Assembly (NCBI GenBank): GCA_028287135.1
Contig: JAQBQE010000001.1
Coordinates: forward strand, 1 to 64,000
DNA length: 64,000 bases
Reading direction: 5' to 3'
From: Myxococcales bacterium
GTDB lineage: Bacteria > Myxococcota_A > Polyangia > Haliangiales > Haliangiaceae
Shown here: one piece after another, positions 33,240 through 45,697 of the stretch
Position numbering within the stretch: the stretch's first letter is position 1
How the letters are laid out: each line of letters opens with the position of its first letter
Made by a program: the position numbers and the translations under genes
The notes under the pieces: generated by a model
Databases searched by the model: none
What the model saw: only the letters and a program-made list of their open reading frames with translations
What the model was told of the DNA's origin: nothing

Positions 33240-34373
33240 ATGAGAATCCTCGAGCTGCCTGCGGGCAAGCTGCCGCGCGACTGGGGCCGGATCCACGGCG
33301 AGAGCTTCCGCGGCGAGATCAAAGCGCTCTCGGCGATCCGGGTCTACCTGTGCACGAAGGTCGGCGGGTTCAAGACCGCGGACCAGGTACTCGCGGCCGC
33401 GAGTGCCCATCTCCCCGTGCTCGCGAGCTATCACGTGGGCCTCTACAACGAGCTGCTCGGGATCGCCGAGGGAGCGGGTGTGTCCCCCGAGGAGATCGTC
33501 GTCGCGAACCACTACACGGATCTGCGGGACCTCGATCCAGATCCGTCCCTGTGGCAACCGGCACCGACGCGCGACTCGCCGGACGCCGCGATCGTGGAGC
33601 CCGGCGTCGTCAACGGTGGCGATCCAACGCTGGGTGGTGATGGCTGCAGCGTGATCTGGTCGGAGTCACCGACGGGACGGATCCTCGCGCAGACCTGGGA
33701 CATGCACGCCACTGCGATCCCGTACGTCATGGTGCTGCGCGTCCCCGAGTCAGCGGCGGGACCTGCGGCGACGCTGTTGACGGTCACGGGGTGCCTCGGC
33801 ATGGCGGGGATGAACGCGGCCGGCGTCGGGATCGCGATCAATAACCTGTTCTCAACCGACGCGACGCTCGGCGTCGTGTGGCCCGCGATGGTGCGCCGTG
33901 CGCTGTACGAGCGGGACGCCGTGGCGGCCCGCGAGGTGATCGCGGCGAGCCCCATCGGCTCGGGGCATCACTACTTCGTCGCCGACAAGGCGAACGCGTT
34001 CGCGATCGAGACCTCCGGCACGCGGCGCAAGATGGTGTTCGCCGGCGGCCGCGCGTACTGCCACACCAACCACTGCCTCGACTCCGAGATCGCGGAGCGC
34101 TCGAAGGTCCCGTCGACGAGCACGACCCACGACCGCATGCGCTGGCTCGAGGCGGACCTCGAGCGGGCGCCCGTCCGCGACCTCGACGATGCGTGGCGCC
34201 GGCTCGGCTCCGAGGATGGATGGCCACGCAGCGTGTGCACGAACATGTCCACGCCGGAGTCCCCGCACGGAGCGGCGACCTGTGGCGCGATCGCGATGAA
34301 CCTCGACACGCGCGAGCTGTGGGCACAGCAGGGCTTCATCCACAACGTCGCCGCCGAGCGCTGGGAAGTCTGA
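33240..34373 (+). CDS. C45-type (acyl-CoA:6-APA acyltransferase-like) Ntn hydrolase/acyltransferase
   Basis: [25 protein letters not shown] (candidate autoprocessing Cys), [40 protein letters not shown]. Confidence 0.8.
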   Translation: MRILELPAGKLPRDWGRIHGESFRGEIKALSAIRVYLCTKVGGFKTADQVLAAASAHLPVLASYHVGLYNELLGIAEGAGVSPEEIVVANHYTDLRDLDPDPSLWQPAPTRDSPDAAIVEPGVVNGGDPTLGGDGCSVIWSESPTGRILAQTWDMHATAIPYVMVLRVPESAAGPAATLLTVTGCLGMAGMNAAGVGIAINNLFSTDATLGVVWPAMVRRALYERDAVAAREVIAASPIGSGHHYFVADKANAFAIETSGTRRKMVFAGGRAYCHTNHCLDSEIAERSKVPSTSTTHDRMRWLEADLERAPVRDLDDAWRRLGSEDGWPRSVCTNMSTPESPHGAATCGAIAMNLDTRELWAQQGFIHNVAAERWEV

Positions 34374-34376
34374 GTC

Positions 34377-35645
34377 ATGAGTAACGATCACCCCTTCTTC
34401 TTCACGTGGACGGCGCAGAACACCGCGAAGGCTTTCGAGCTCACGGGCGGCGAGGGCGCATGGTTCACCACCGCCGACGGTGGCCGCTGGCTCGACCTCG
34501 GCTCGCTGAGCTATCAGGTCAACGCGGGCCATGGGCGCCAGAGGATCGTCGAAGCGATCAAGCGCCAGGCGGATCAGCTGTGCTTGTCAGCGCCGAACGC
34601 GGTGTTCCCGGCAAAGACCGAGCTCGCGCAGCGGCTGCTGGCGATGGCGGGGCCTGGCTTCTCGAAGGTGTTCTTCACGCTGGGTGGCGCCGAGGCCAAC
34701 GAGAACGCGATCAAGATCGCGCGGCTGGTCACCGGCCGGTTGAAGATGATCGCGCGCTATCGCAGCTATCACGGTGCCTCGATGGGCGCGCTCGCGCTGA
34801 CCGGTGACTGGCGCCGGGCGCCGCTCGAGCCACTGATCCCCGGCGTTGTTCACGTCCACGATTGCGAGTGCGAGCGATGCGCGTCGGGAAATCGGCCCGG
34901 CAACGTGTGCGATCGCGAGTATGGACGCGAGATCGGCCGCACGATGAAGCTCGAGGGAGAGCGCACCACGGCGGCCGTGTTCATCGAGCCGGTTCCTGGA
35001 GCCAATGGCGTGTGGATCCCACCGCCGGACTACTGGCCCACGGTGCGCGCCGCGTGCGATGCCGACGGTGCGCTGCTGGTCGCCGACGAGGTGCTGACCG
35101 GGTTCGGGCGGATCGGGAAGCCGTTCGGGTTCCAGCACTGGAATGTCGTGCCTGACATGATCACGATCGCGAAGGGCCTGGCCTCGGGGTACGCGACGAT
35201 CGGCGCCGTGATCGTGCACGAGCGCGTCGCGAAGCACTTCGACACCAACGTCCTCGCGTGCGGACTGACCTACTACGCGCATCCGACCGCATGCGCCGCG
35301 GCGCTCGAGACGATGAAGCTGTACGAGGACGAGGCGTCGTTCGAGACCAGCGCGCGGCTCGGTCCTGTGCTGCTGCGCGAGCTCGATGCGGTCGCTGCGA
35401 AGATCGCGGTGCCCGCGCACGTCCGCGGCCTCGGTCTGCTCGCGGCGCTCGCACCGCAGGCATCGCCCGACCAGTGGGCCAGGCTCAACGCCGAGCTCGC
35501 GACCCGCAGACTGTCCCTGCATGTCGACGGCAAGCGCGGTACTGCGATCTTCGCGCCGCCGCTGTGCATCACGGAGGAAGAGCTCGTGCGAGGCATTCGT
35601 TCGTTCGGTGAGGCGGCCGTCTCCGCCTTTGGAGCTCGGGCATGA
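34377..35645 (+). CDS. class-III PLP aminotransferase (acetylornithine/4-aminobutyrate aminotransferase-like)
   Basis: [52 protein letters not shown] (PLP lysine present). Confidence 0.9.
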   Translation: MSNDHPFFFTWTAQNTAKAFELTGGEGAWFTTADGGRWLDLGSLSYQVNAGHGRQRIVEAIKRQADQLCLSAPNAVFPAKTELAQRLLAMAGPGFSKVFFTLGGAEANENAIKIARLVTGRLKMIARYRSYHGASMGALALTGDWRRAPLEPLIPGVVHVHDCECERCASGNRPGNVCDREYGREIGRTMKLEGERTTAAVFIEPVPGANGVWIPPPDYWPTVRAACDADGALLVADEVLTGFGRIGKPFGFQHWNVVPDMITIAKGLASGYATIGAVIVHERVAKHFDTNVLACGLTYYAHPTACAAALETMKLYEDEASFETSARLGPVLLRELDAVAAKIAVPAHVRGLGLLAALAPQASPDQWARLNAELATRRLSLHVDGKRGTAIFAPPLCITEEELVRGIRSFGEAAVSAFGARA

Positions 35646-36364
35646 TCGGTCGTCATAGCGAGAAGGTGTTTCCGTCGATCGCCGAGGCGCTCGTCCCGCT
35701 CAAGGACGGGATGACGATCCTCGTCGGTGGATTCGGTCTCTCGGGCAACGCCGAGGCGCTGATCAAGGGCGTGGTCGAGCGAGGTGTGCGCGATCTGACG
35801 CTGGTCTCGAACAACGCGGGCAACATGGGTAAGGGGCTCGCGCAGTGGCTGCGCGCCGGCATCATCCGCAAGGTGATCTGCAGCTACATCGGCGGCAACG
35901 AGGACCTCCACACCCGGATGGCCTCCGGCGAGGTGCAGGTCGAGATCACGCCGCAGGGCACGCTCGCCGAGCGGATGCGCGCCGCGGGTGCCGGGATCCC
36001 GGCGTTCTACACGCCGACCGGGGTCGGGACCGTCGTCGAGGACGGGAAGGAGACCAAGGAGATCGATGGTCGCCGCTACATCCTCGAGCGTGCGCTGCCG
36101 GGCGATGTCGCGCTCGTGCGCGCGCAGCAGTCCGATCGATTCGGCAACCTCCGGTTCTGGCGGACCGCTCGCAACTTCAATCCGGTGGTCGCGACCGCGG
36201 CGAAGCTGACGATCGTCGAGTGTGACCGGCTCGTGGAGAACGGCGCGATCGATCCCGATGACGTTCACCTGCCGGGCATCTTCGTCCACCGCATCATCCA
36301 CGTGCCCGAGCACGAGGATGCGTTCGAGTTCCGGACCCTTCGCAAGCGCGAGACGGCGAGCTGA
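35642..36364 (+). CDS. 3-oxoacid CoA-transferase subunit A
   Basis: [43 protein letters not shown] overlap with upstream gene. Confidence 0.9.
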   Translation: MIGRHSEKVFPSIAEALVPLKDGMTILVGGFGLSGNAEALIKGVVERGVRDLTLVSNNAGNMGKGLAQWLRAGIIRKVICSYIGGNEDLHTRMASGEVQVEITPQGTLAERMRAAGAGIPAFYTPTGVGTVVEDGKETKEIDGRRYILERALPGDVALVRAQQSDRFGNLRFWRTARNFNPVVATAAKLTIVECDRLVENGAIDPDDVHLPGIFVHRIIHVPEHEDAFEFRTLRKRETAS

Positions 36365-36367
36365 CCC

Positions 36368-36757
36368 GTGGCCACACCGCAACCTCCCTTCGCGCTGGCT
36401 CCCTCGGAGAACCACGTCCTGTGGAAGCCGGCAGGCTCGCTCAAGGGCATCAGCCTGACCACCGGCCGGGTCTGGCTCACCACGGACCGTGTGGTGTTCC
36501 AGCCCGTCGTCCTCTGGGTGTTCTGGCTGGCGCCGCTCGTCGGTCTGATCATGTGGCTGATGAACAAGGCGCACCGGCTCGACCTGCCGCTGTCCCAGAT
36601 CACGTCGAACAAGCGGATCACGTTCGGCCGGAACCCCAACGTGCTCGTGCTCGGGACCGCGACCGGCGAGCACAAGCTGATCGTCGATGACTTCGCGCCG
36701 TTCGCCGCCGCGCTGATCGCGCAACCCGCCTTCACGCCCAAGCAGCTCACCTCCTAG
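36368..36757 (+). CDS. membrane-associated GRAM/PH-like hypothetical protein
   Basis: ENHVLWKPAGSLKGISLTTGRVWLTTDRVVFQP (GRAM-like) plus hydrophobic LWVFWLAPLVGLIMWLM. Confidence 0.55.
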   Translation: MATPQPPFALAPSENHVLWKPAGSLKGISLTTGRVWLTTDRVVFQPVVLWVFWLAPLVGLIMWLMNKAHRLDLPLSQITSNKRITFGRNPNVLVLGTATGEHKLIVDDFAPFAAALIAQPAFTPKQLTS

Positions 36758-36765
36758 GAGCCTGG

Positions 36766-37386
36766 ATGTACTCGACCGAAGACATGGCCCGCCGCGCCGC
36801 TCGCGAGATCCCCGCGGGCTCGATCGTCAACCTTGGCATCGGCCTTCCGACCCAGGTGGCCGACTACCTCCCCGAGGGCCACGCATGGCTCCACTCCGAG
36901 AACGGCCTCCTCGGCACCGGTCCGTTCCCCTACGAAGGCGACGAAGATCCCAACCTGATCAACGCCGGCAAGCAGACCGTCACGGTCCTCCCCGGCGGCT
37001 CGACGTTCGACTCGGCGTTCTCGTTCGCGATGATCCGTGGCGGTCACGTCGACCTCGCGATCATGGGAGCCATGCAGGTCTCCGCCGGCGGTGACCTCGC
37101 GAACTGGGCCATCCCCGGCGGCAAGGTCATGGGCATCGGCGGCGCCATGGACCTCGCCTCCGGATGCCGCCGCCTGATCGCGATGATGCAGCACACCACC
37201 AAGAAGGGTGAGCACAAGCTCGTCCAGCGCTGCGACTACCCACTGACCGCCGCGCGCGTCGTCTCGCTCGTCATCACCGACCTCGGCGTCTTCGAGCCCA
37301 CCGGTCACGGTTTCCGGATCATCGAGCTCGCGCCCACGGTGACGCGCGCAGCCGCCGAAGCGGCCACCGGCGCGCCCCTGACCTAG
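36766..37386 (+). CDS. 3-oxoacid CoA-transferase subunit B
   Basis: GSIVNLGIGLPTQVADYLPEG, HSENGLLGTGPFPYEG (catalytic Glu motif), GGKVMGIGGAMDLASG. Confidence 0.93.
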   Translation: MYSTEDMARRAAREIPAGSIVNLGIGLPTQVADYLPEGHAWLHSENGLLGTGPFPYEGDEDPNLINAGKQTVTVLPGGSTFDSAFSFAMIRGGHVDLAIMGAMQVSAGGDLANWAIPGGKVMGIGGAMDLASGCRRLIAMMQHTTKKGEHKLVQRCDYPLTAARVVSLVITDLGVFEPTGHGFRIIELAPTVTRAAAEAATGAPLT

Positions 37387-37422
37387 CCCCCCAAAAAAAA
37401 GCACCTGGGCGCCCCTGATCTA

Positions 37423-37503
37423 GGGACGCTTTCCACTGTCTCAACTCTCGTCACGTAACTACCTGAACCGTTGGTTAGCTCAGGGGACGGTCTCCACTTT
37501 CTC
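37423..37503. repeat. RAYT-flanking repeat, copy B (left)
   Basis: GGGACGCTTTCCACTGTCTCAACTCTCG...GGGGACGGTCTCCACTTTCTC. Confidence 0.9.
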
Positions 37504-38454
37504 CCCGCGCGCGGTCAGCTCGTCGGCGACCTGATCTGCCGCGGTACCAGCGATCCTCAGCGCCTCGGGATCGAGCGGCTGTAGCGACAGCTTCGACACT
37601 GCCTGTGGGCTGATGCCGATAGCTGCGGCGATATCACTGCCGGCAATTCCCAACGCTCGTGCGGCGTGCACCGTTGCTCGTCTGGCTCGGACTGCCGCCG
37701 GGACGTTTCGGCGAGAGCAAAGGATCGTCTCGGGAACGCCGAACAGTGCCGCGACCAACAAGATCAATCGTCGAGGATCGGGCCGGATGCGTGCGAAGGA
37801 GCGTGCGGTCAGCGGCACGACCGTTCTGGCGCCCACGATCGGAGTCGCGATCTCGATGGAACCGCGTTTGCGCGCAGCGGGATGAATCCCTGCGATGGCT
37901 GGCCCTACGTTCTCGTCCCGGCTCGTGACGTCGACCCAAGCATCGAACGTGTCCGGATCATCGAATCCGCCGCGCCGGAGGCCGTCACTGACACCCAACC
38001 AGCCGGGGATCCGGACAAGGCCGGTGTAAGCGCGGTGGCTCGTCCATGTGCTTTCGGCGGCGCGCCGCACGACTCCGGCACGGACGGGGTTGTTGTGGAT
38101 GTACGCAATCAGGTCGCGCTCGTGCTCAGGTAGTACGGCGTGCGCCTTTGCACGATCGGCGAATACGCTGCCGAGCCGGTGATGGAGACCGTTGAGCCAT
38201 CGTGCGAACGGTGAGTTCACACGCTTTGCCCATCGCCACATCTCCGTTCGCCCTGCCAGGAGCGCGAGATGGATATGGTTGCTCATCAGCGCGTAGGCGA
38301 GGCATCGCCAATCCGATGCCGTCAGGGCGTGACCAAGCAGCCGCAGGTAGTTTGTGCGCTCCTCGTCCCCCCGGAGCAGCCAGGCACGATCTGAGAAGCG
38401 CCAGATGGCGTGATAGACGACTCCCGGACAGGTTCGGCGAGCGATACGCGGCAT
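37480..38454 (-). CDS. REP-associated tyrosine transposase (RAYT / Y1_Tnp)
   Basis: MPRIARRTCPGVVYHAIWRF, LMSNHIHLALL (HUH), ERDLIAYIHNNPVRAGVV (Tyr). Confidence 0.9.
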   Translation of the reverse strand: MPRIARRTCPGVVYHAIWRFSDRAWLLRGDEERTNYLRLLGHALTASDWRCLAYALMSNHIHLALLAGRTEMWRWAKRVNSPFARWLNGLHHRLGSVFADRAKAHAVLPEHERDLIAYIHNNPVRAGVVRRAAESTWTSHRAYTGLVRIPGWLGVSDGLRRGGFDDPDTFDAWVDVTSRDENVGPAIAGIHPAARKRGSIEIATPIVGARTVVPLTARSFARIRPDPRRLILLVAALFGVPETILCSRRNVPAAVRARRATVHAARALGIAGSDIAAAIGISPQAVSKLSLQPLDPEALRIAGTAADQVADELTARGEKVETVP

Positions 38455-38488
38455 CTGCAGCGTATCGGACCGTCGCGCGCTCGGTTGC

Positions 38489-38568
38489 GAGAAAGTGGAG
38501 ACCGTCCCTTTCGGCCGAGGAATCTCGACAGCTTAGTCAGCGAGAGTTGAGAGAGTGGAAAGCGTCCC
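38489..38568. repeat. RAYT-flanking repeat, copy C (right, inverted)
   Basis: GAGAAAGTGGAGACCGTCCC...CGAGAGTTGAGAGAGTGGAAAGCGTCCC. Confidence 0.9.
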
Positions 38569-39385
38569 TAGCTCACCAGGGTGGTGCCGACCGAGCCGGG
38601 CTCTCGCACGGCGCGCACGAGGTCGCCGGCGCCGAGCTTCCCGAGGATGTGGATCGCGCCGACGCCCTGGTCGATCACGGCCATGGCTTCTTCGAGCTTC
38701 GGGATCATGCCGCCGCTGACGGTGCCATCGGCGATGGCGGCCTTGGCCTCGTCACGGCTGAGCCTCGGGAGGCGCGAGGACGGATCGTTGATGTCCTTGA
38801 GCACGCCCGGGGCGGAGGTGACGAGGAACAGGCGCTCGGCCTGGAGCGCGGCGGCGAGCTGGTTGCCGACCATGTCGGCGTTGATGTTGTAGACGCCGCC
38901 GGAGGCATCGGCTCCGAGGCAGGCGATGACGGGGACGTGGCCGGCGGACCACAGGGTCTCGAGGAGCGCGAGGTTGAAGCCGGTGACGTCACCGACGAAG
39001 CCCATGTCGACGGGGACGTCACCTGCACCGGCGTAGACCTTCGGAGGACGCCGCGTTGCCTTCACCATCTGGGCGGAGGCGCCGTGGAGACCGACGGCCG
39101 AGACACCGGCTGCGGTGAGCGCCGCGCACAGGTCGACGTTGAGCTTGCCGGCGAGCACCATCTTCATCACGTCGAGCGTGGCGGCATCGGTGACGCGGCG
39201 ACCGGCGACCTGCTTGGTCTCGATGCCGAGCTGCTTCTGTAACGCGGTGGCCTGCGGGCCGCCGCCGTGGACGATCGCGACGCGCGCGCCATCCTCGACG
39301 AGCACGCGCAGATCCGCCGCGAGGACGTGCGCCTCACCGGAGCCGACGACCTCGCCACCGATCTTGACGACGATGGGACGCTTGG

Positions 39386-39389
<4 letters not shown>
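38568..39389 (-). CDS. argB: acetylglutamate kinase
   Basis: VVKIGGEVV, VHGGGPQATALQKQLGI, ADMVGNQLAAALQAERLFLVTSAPGVL. Confidence 0.93.
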
Positions 39390-40441
<1,052 letters not shown>

Positions 40442-40459
40442 CGTGGCCCGAGGTATGCC

Positions 40460-41644
<1,185 letters not shown>

Positions 41645-41645
41645 G

Positions 41646-41876
41646 CGTAGGCGTAGGCCTAGGCGAGCATGAGCGTGGGCCGTACGAACGCACCGCACGC
41701 CTGCTAGAAGAAATCAGTAGCGGAAGGGTAGTGGTTCACGAGCGCTGCCCAACGGCGCACCGCGCGGTCGGTGGTTGCGCGGCGTTCGCGTAGACGGCGC
41801 TTGTTCACGGCGCGCCATCCGTTCGCGCATCGAGAGCCCGAGCGATTCGTGGTGCTCGCCGAGGCCTACGCCTACG
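41646..41876. repeat. 231-bp intergenic segment with 24-bp terminal inverted repeats
   Basis: CGTAGGCGTAGGCCTAGGCGAGCA (41646-41669) versus TGCTCGCCGAGGCCTACGCCTACG (41853-41876), 23/24 complementary. Confidence 0.7.
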
Positions 41877-41880
41877 GCGG

Positions 41881-43878
41881 TCAGCGCCCGAGCAGGTGCT
41901 TCTCGAAGAACGCGACCGTGTGACCCGTCTGGAGCACGCGATTCGAGCGCTTGCTCGCGCCGTGGCCCTCGTCGGCAAACAGGATCAGCCCGCCCGGAAT
42001 CTTCCGGCGCTCGAGCTCCCGGTAGACCTGCACCGCTTCACCGACCGGCACGCGCGGATCGTTGACGCCCTGGATCACCAGCAGCGGCGCCTTGATCTTC
42101 CCGATGTGGGTGATCGGTGACAGCTGCGTGAGCGCCTCGCGATCCTTGACCGGATCGCCGTACTCGCTGGTGCGCAGGATCCGCCGGTAGGGCGCGGTGT
42201 TCATCAGGAACGTGTAGAGGTTGCTGATCCCCACGTTTGCCACACCCGCGTCGTACGCACCGGCGAAGAACGTCATCGCCATCAGGGACGAGTAGCCCCC
42301 GTAGCTGCCCCCCATCACGCCGATCCGCGGTGGCTTGCCATCGCGTCCCCAGTTCGCCCGGATGAACCTGGCCGCATCCTCGATGTCGCTCACGACATTC
42401 AAGCGCTTGGGGCCGTCATCCGCGTGCAGCCATGCCTTGCCGTACCCCGTCGAGCCGCGCACGTTCGGCTGGACGAAGATGAAGCCCGCGTCGACGAACA
42501 GCTGCGCGCCAGCGGAGAACCCGGCCACCGACTGACCCTCGGGGCCGCCATGGAAATCCACAACGACGGGGCAGGGACCGGTGCCCGCACACGCCTGGGG
42601 GCGGCGCACGAACATCGGGATCTTGGTGCCGTCACGCGCGGGATAGAACTCGAGCGTCGCCTTTGCGAACTGCTTGGTGTCGATCTCGGGCGTCATCGGC
42701 AGGCGCCACGTGGTGGCCTTCCGGGTCTTCCAGTCGTAGGTCACGCTGGTCGACGGCAGGGTCGCTCCATCGACGGAGAGCTGGACGAACCGGCCGTTGC
42801 GCGACACGCCCGACAACACGACGTTCTCGGCCTCGGGCAGCCTGGGCAGCGCGAGCGGCTTCAGCGTCTTCGCGTCGACGACCTGGAGCTGCTGATAGCC
42901 GTCGGCGTTGATGCGGAAATAGATCCGCGTCCGCGTCTCGTCGATCGTGAAGCTCTCGACGTCGTGCTTGATGTCGGGGGTGATCGGCGTGAGCTTGCCG
43001 TTCTCGAGGCTGTAGACCCGCTGGAAGTCGCCGAGCTTGTTGGTGCGGACCAGCACCTGCCCGGGCCGGGCGCCGAACGCCACGTCGTACTCCTCGGACT
43101 CGCCTTGTCCGAGCAGCGGCGTCAGCTTCTTCGTCGCGAGCTCGTACTGAAACACCTCGGACTGCGCATTGCCGAGCTCCTTGACCATCAGCCAGGTCGC
43201 CCCCCGGTGGTCGGCGATGTACCAGAGGCCGGGCGTGTCGAACACGAGCTCCTTCGTGCCCGCCTTCACATCGAACCGGTAGATCGCGTACGACGCCGGA
43301 TCGATGTCGTTCGCCTTGAAGTACAGCGTCTTCGCGTCGTCCTCGATGAACTGCAGCGAGGTCTGGACCTTGGGCGTGTGCTGCACGATGCGCAGCGCTC
43401 CACCGTCGGGGCTCATCAGGTAAAGCCCGGGATTCTCCTGTCCACCGACATCCCGGCTGACCGCGATGAACGAATCATCCGGCGCGAGCCCCACCACGCC
43501 CGTCCGATCCTCACCACCTGTCAGCTGGAGCGGGAACTTCATCGGCCCGTCCTGGCGCCAGACCTGGTTCGTGCCGGTGACCGAGGACGTGTAGTACATC
43601 CGATCGCCCCTGGCCGTGATCGCGCCGCTGCCGGCGCCACGGACGTCGAGCATTGCCTGCATCCGCCGCGAGACCTGCGCATCGAGCGCCGGCGCAGCGA
43701 ACTTCGCAATCTCCTCGGGCGCCATGCTCTCGGCGCCGAGGCCGGTGTAGCCGGCCGGAGCTGTCACCGGCGGCTTCTTGGCCGGCCGTGGCGAATCGAA
43801 CGGCGACGATTTGGCGTTGTCCGCCACGGCAACGGGCGCGACCACGCACAGCAGGGGCAGGACGATCCACCGGTTCAT
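41881..43878 (-). CDS. S9 family serine peptidase (prolyl oligopeptidase-like)
   Basis: [17 protein letters not shown] nucleophile elbow; [25 protein letters not shown]. Confidence 0.93.
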   Translation of the reverse strand: MNRWIVLPLLCVVAPVAVADNAKSSPFDSPRPAKKPPVTAPAGYTGLGAESMAPEEIAKFAAPALDAQVSRRMQAMLDVRGAGSGAITARGDRMYYTSSVTGTNQVWRQDGPMKFPLQLTGGEDRTGVVGLAPDDSFIAVSRDVGGQENPGLYLMSPDGGALRIVQHTPKVQTSLQFIEDDAKTLYFKANDIDPASYAIYRFDVKAGTKELVFDTPGLWYIADHRGATWLMVKELGNAQSEVFQYELATKKLTPLLGQGESEEYDVAFGARPGQVLVRTNKLGDFQRVYSLENGKLTPITPDIKHDVESFTIDETRTRIYFRINADGYQQLQVVDAKTLKPLALPRLPEAENVVLSGVSRNGRFVQLSVDGATLPSTSVTYDWKTRKATTWRLPMTPEIDTKQFAKATLEFYPARDGTKIPMFVRRPQACAGTGPCPVVVDFHGGPEGQSVAGFSAGAQLFVDAGFIFVQPNVRGSTGYGKAWLHADDGPKRLNVVSDIEDAARFIRANWGRDGKPPRIGVMGGSYGGYSSLMAMTFFAGAYDAGVANVGISNLYTFLMNTAPYRRILRTSEYGDPVKDREALTQLSPITHIGKIKAPLLVIQGVNDPRVPVGEAVQVYRELERRKIPGGLILFADEGHGASKRSNRVLQTGHTVAFFEKHLLGR

Positions 43879-43938
43879 CACCGGCGAACGTATCACTACC
43901 GATGCTGCACGCAGCCGCGATTTTGCGGCCGCAGCGCC

Positions 43939-45342
43939 TTACATCTCGACGTGGCCGCGGTGCTCGCGCTCGAGGGCGCGCTTCAGCTTGTCGAGGGCCG
44001 AGTTCTGGATCTGACGGATGCGCTCGCGCGACAGGTGATACTGGTCGCCGATCTCGCGGAACGTCCGCTCCTCGTCGTCGCCGAGCCCGAAGCGCTTGGT
44101 CAGCACGTCGGCCTCGATCGGAGACAGGTGATGAAGCAGACGCTTGACCTGACCGGTCAGCGTATCCGTCGTCATGTTGTCCTCGGGCGAATGCTCCTCG
44201 GAGTTCGGATCGGCCATCGTGTCGCCGAAGCTGCGATCGTCGTCATCGTGGACCGGCCGGTCGAGGGACATCGGCTGACCCATGATGTAGCGATGCATCT
44301 GGTTGAGCTTGGCGAGCGGCACGCGCGCCGCCTTGGCAAGCTCCTGTGGCGTCGGCGGACGACCGAGCTCTCCGACCAGACCCTGCCGCACCTTCTCGAG
44401 CTGCTGCTGCGCCTCGAGCATGTGCACAGGGATCCGGACCGCGCGCGCCTTGTCCGCGAGCGCGCGACCGATCGCATGCCGGATCCACCAGCACGCGTAC
44501 GTCGAGAACCGGAGACCACGGCGGTAGTCGAACCGCGACACCGCGTGCATCAGACCGAGATTGCCTTCCTGGATCAGGTCGGCGAGCGGCATGCCGCCAC
44601 GGTCGTAGCGACGCGCCATCGTGACGACGAGACGCAGGTTCGCGCGCACGAACTCGTCGCGCAGGTTCGCGGCGTCGCGATGTGCCTGACGAACGTCATC
44701 GAAGAACGCGCCCGCATCGCGCGCGCCGCCCTCCGACCACCAGCTCTCCTGGCCGGCGATTGCGGCCTCCCGCGCACGGTAGAGCTCGCGCACCACCGCA
44801 TCGATGTGAACGCGATCGAGATCGAGCGCGCGCATCTCCTTCGCGTATTCCTTGGCAGCGACCGCAAGCTTCTTCTGGAGCTTGCTGTCCTTCTGCGCCT
44901 TCTTCGACTTCAGCATCTCGTCGAGCACCTTCTGCAGCTTCGGGAACTTCACCGGCTGCTCGAGGTTGGGCTCGACGATCGCGAGAAGCGGACGTACGAC
45001 ATCGGCGCGCGAGAGCACACGCTCCCACGTCAGGATCTCGGTGTCCTCGATGCCCTGGGACAGCTCGCGCTCGTCCTCGGGCGTGAGCAGGTCGTGCTCC
45101 GCCAGCTGGCGGAAGTACGCCGCCAGGTGATCATCAGAATCCGGGGATCGCATCGGTCGCACCGCCTTGACGGCGACGGCCGGAGCCTCGGCATCGGGAG
45201 CGAGCGGCGTTGCCACAGCGCCAGGTGCTGCTGCGCGATTCTGTCGCGTCCCCACCGTCTGGTGCGGACGCGTCACAGCCTTGGCCGTTGTCGCGCGACG
45301 CGACCCGTGTTGCGCTCGACGAGCTGATTGCGTGGTGGCCAT
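43939..45342 (-). CDS. sigma-70 family RNA polymerase sigma factor
   Basis: [21 protein letters not shown] (1.2), [14 protein letters not shown]...[36 protein letters not shown] (2), [31 protein letters not shown] (4.2). Confidence 0.95.
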   Translation of the reverse strand: MATTQSARRAQHGSRRATTAKAVTRPHQTVGTRQNRAAAPGAVATPLAPDAEAPAVAVKAVRPMRSPDSDDHLAAYFRQLAEHDLLTPEDERELSQGIEDTEILTWERVLSRADVVRPLLAIVEPNLEQPVKFPKLQKVLDEMLKSKKAQKDSKLQKKLAVAAKEYAKEMRALDLDRVHIDAVVRELYRAREAAIAGQESWWSEGGARDAGAFFDDVRQAHRDAANLRDEFVRANLRLVVTMARRYDRGGMPLADLIQEGNLGLMHAVSRFDYRRGLRFSTYACWWIRHAIGRALADKARAVRIPVHMLEAQQQLEKVRQGLVGELGRPPTPQELAKAARVPLAKLNQMHRYIMGQPMSLDRPVHDDDDRSFGDTMADPNSEEHSPEDNMTTDTLTGQVKRLLHHLSPIEADVLTKRFGLGDDEERTFREIGDQYHLSRERIRQIQNSALDKLKRALEREHRGHVEM

Positions 45343-45697
45343 GGCGAGTTACTCCCTATCCTCGTGATGAGACGACGTGTGGAACCGAACCGTTGCACCC
45401 TGGCTTCGATTCCCGTCACAGGAGTACGAGCGAGGACACATAACCGTTACCCGTGCACGATGCGCACCGATCACCGTCGGCGAACCTCGTCAATGAGGTA
45501 GGTGCAGATCTGCCCGAGCAAAACCAGATGCTTGGCGGGTCGCTGTCTTCCGTTTCAGGAAATCAGCAGGGGCGCACTCTGGATCGGAACGCTGTTTTGT
45601 CCAGGAGAAAGGATCTGGGTGTCAGACTGACTGACAATCATCGACGAAGCGACAGGCTGCGACACGGGCGCCAACTGACCGGCGTGTCATTGCCGCA

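Larger units (their letters stand above)
37423..38568. mobile_element. RAYT-type (IS200-like Y1 transposase) element bounded by inverted ~80-bp repeats
   Basis: Inverted copies at 37423-37503 and 38489-38568 flank an HUH/Y1 transposase gene. Confidence 0.85.

Noticed and set aside
42424-45327. 967-codon plus-strand ORF opposite the S9 peptidase and sigma-70 genes
   Set aside because: Antisense shadow ORF in high-GC DNA; Arg/Leu/Asp/His-rich composition with no recognisable motif, spanning two well-supported genes.
45395-45425. T-loop-like string 'GGCTTCGATTCCCG' suggesting a tRNA
   Set aside because: Flanking bases do not pair as a T stem and no anticodon or acceptor arm is present.
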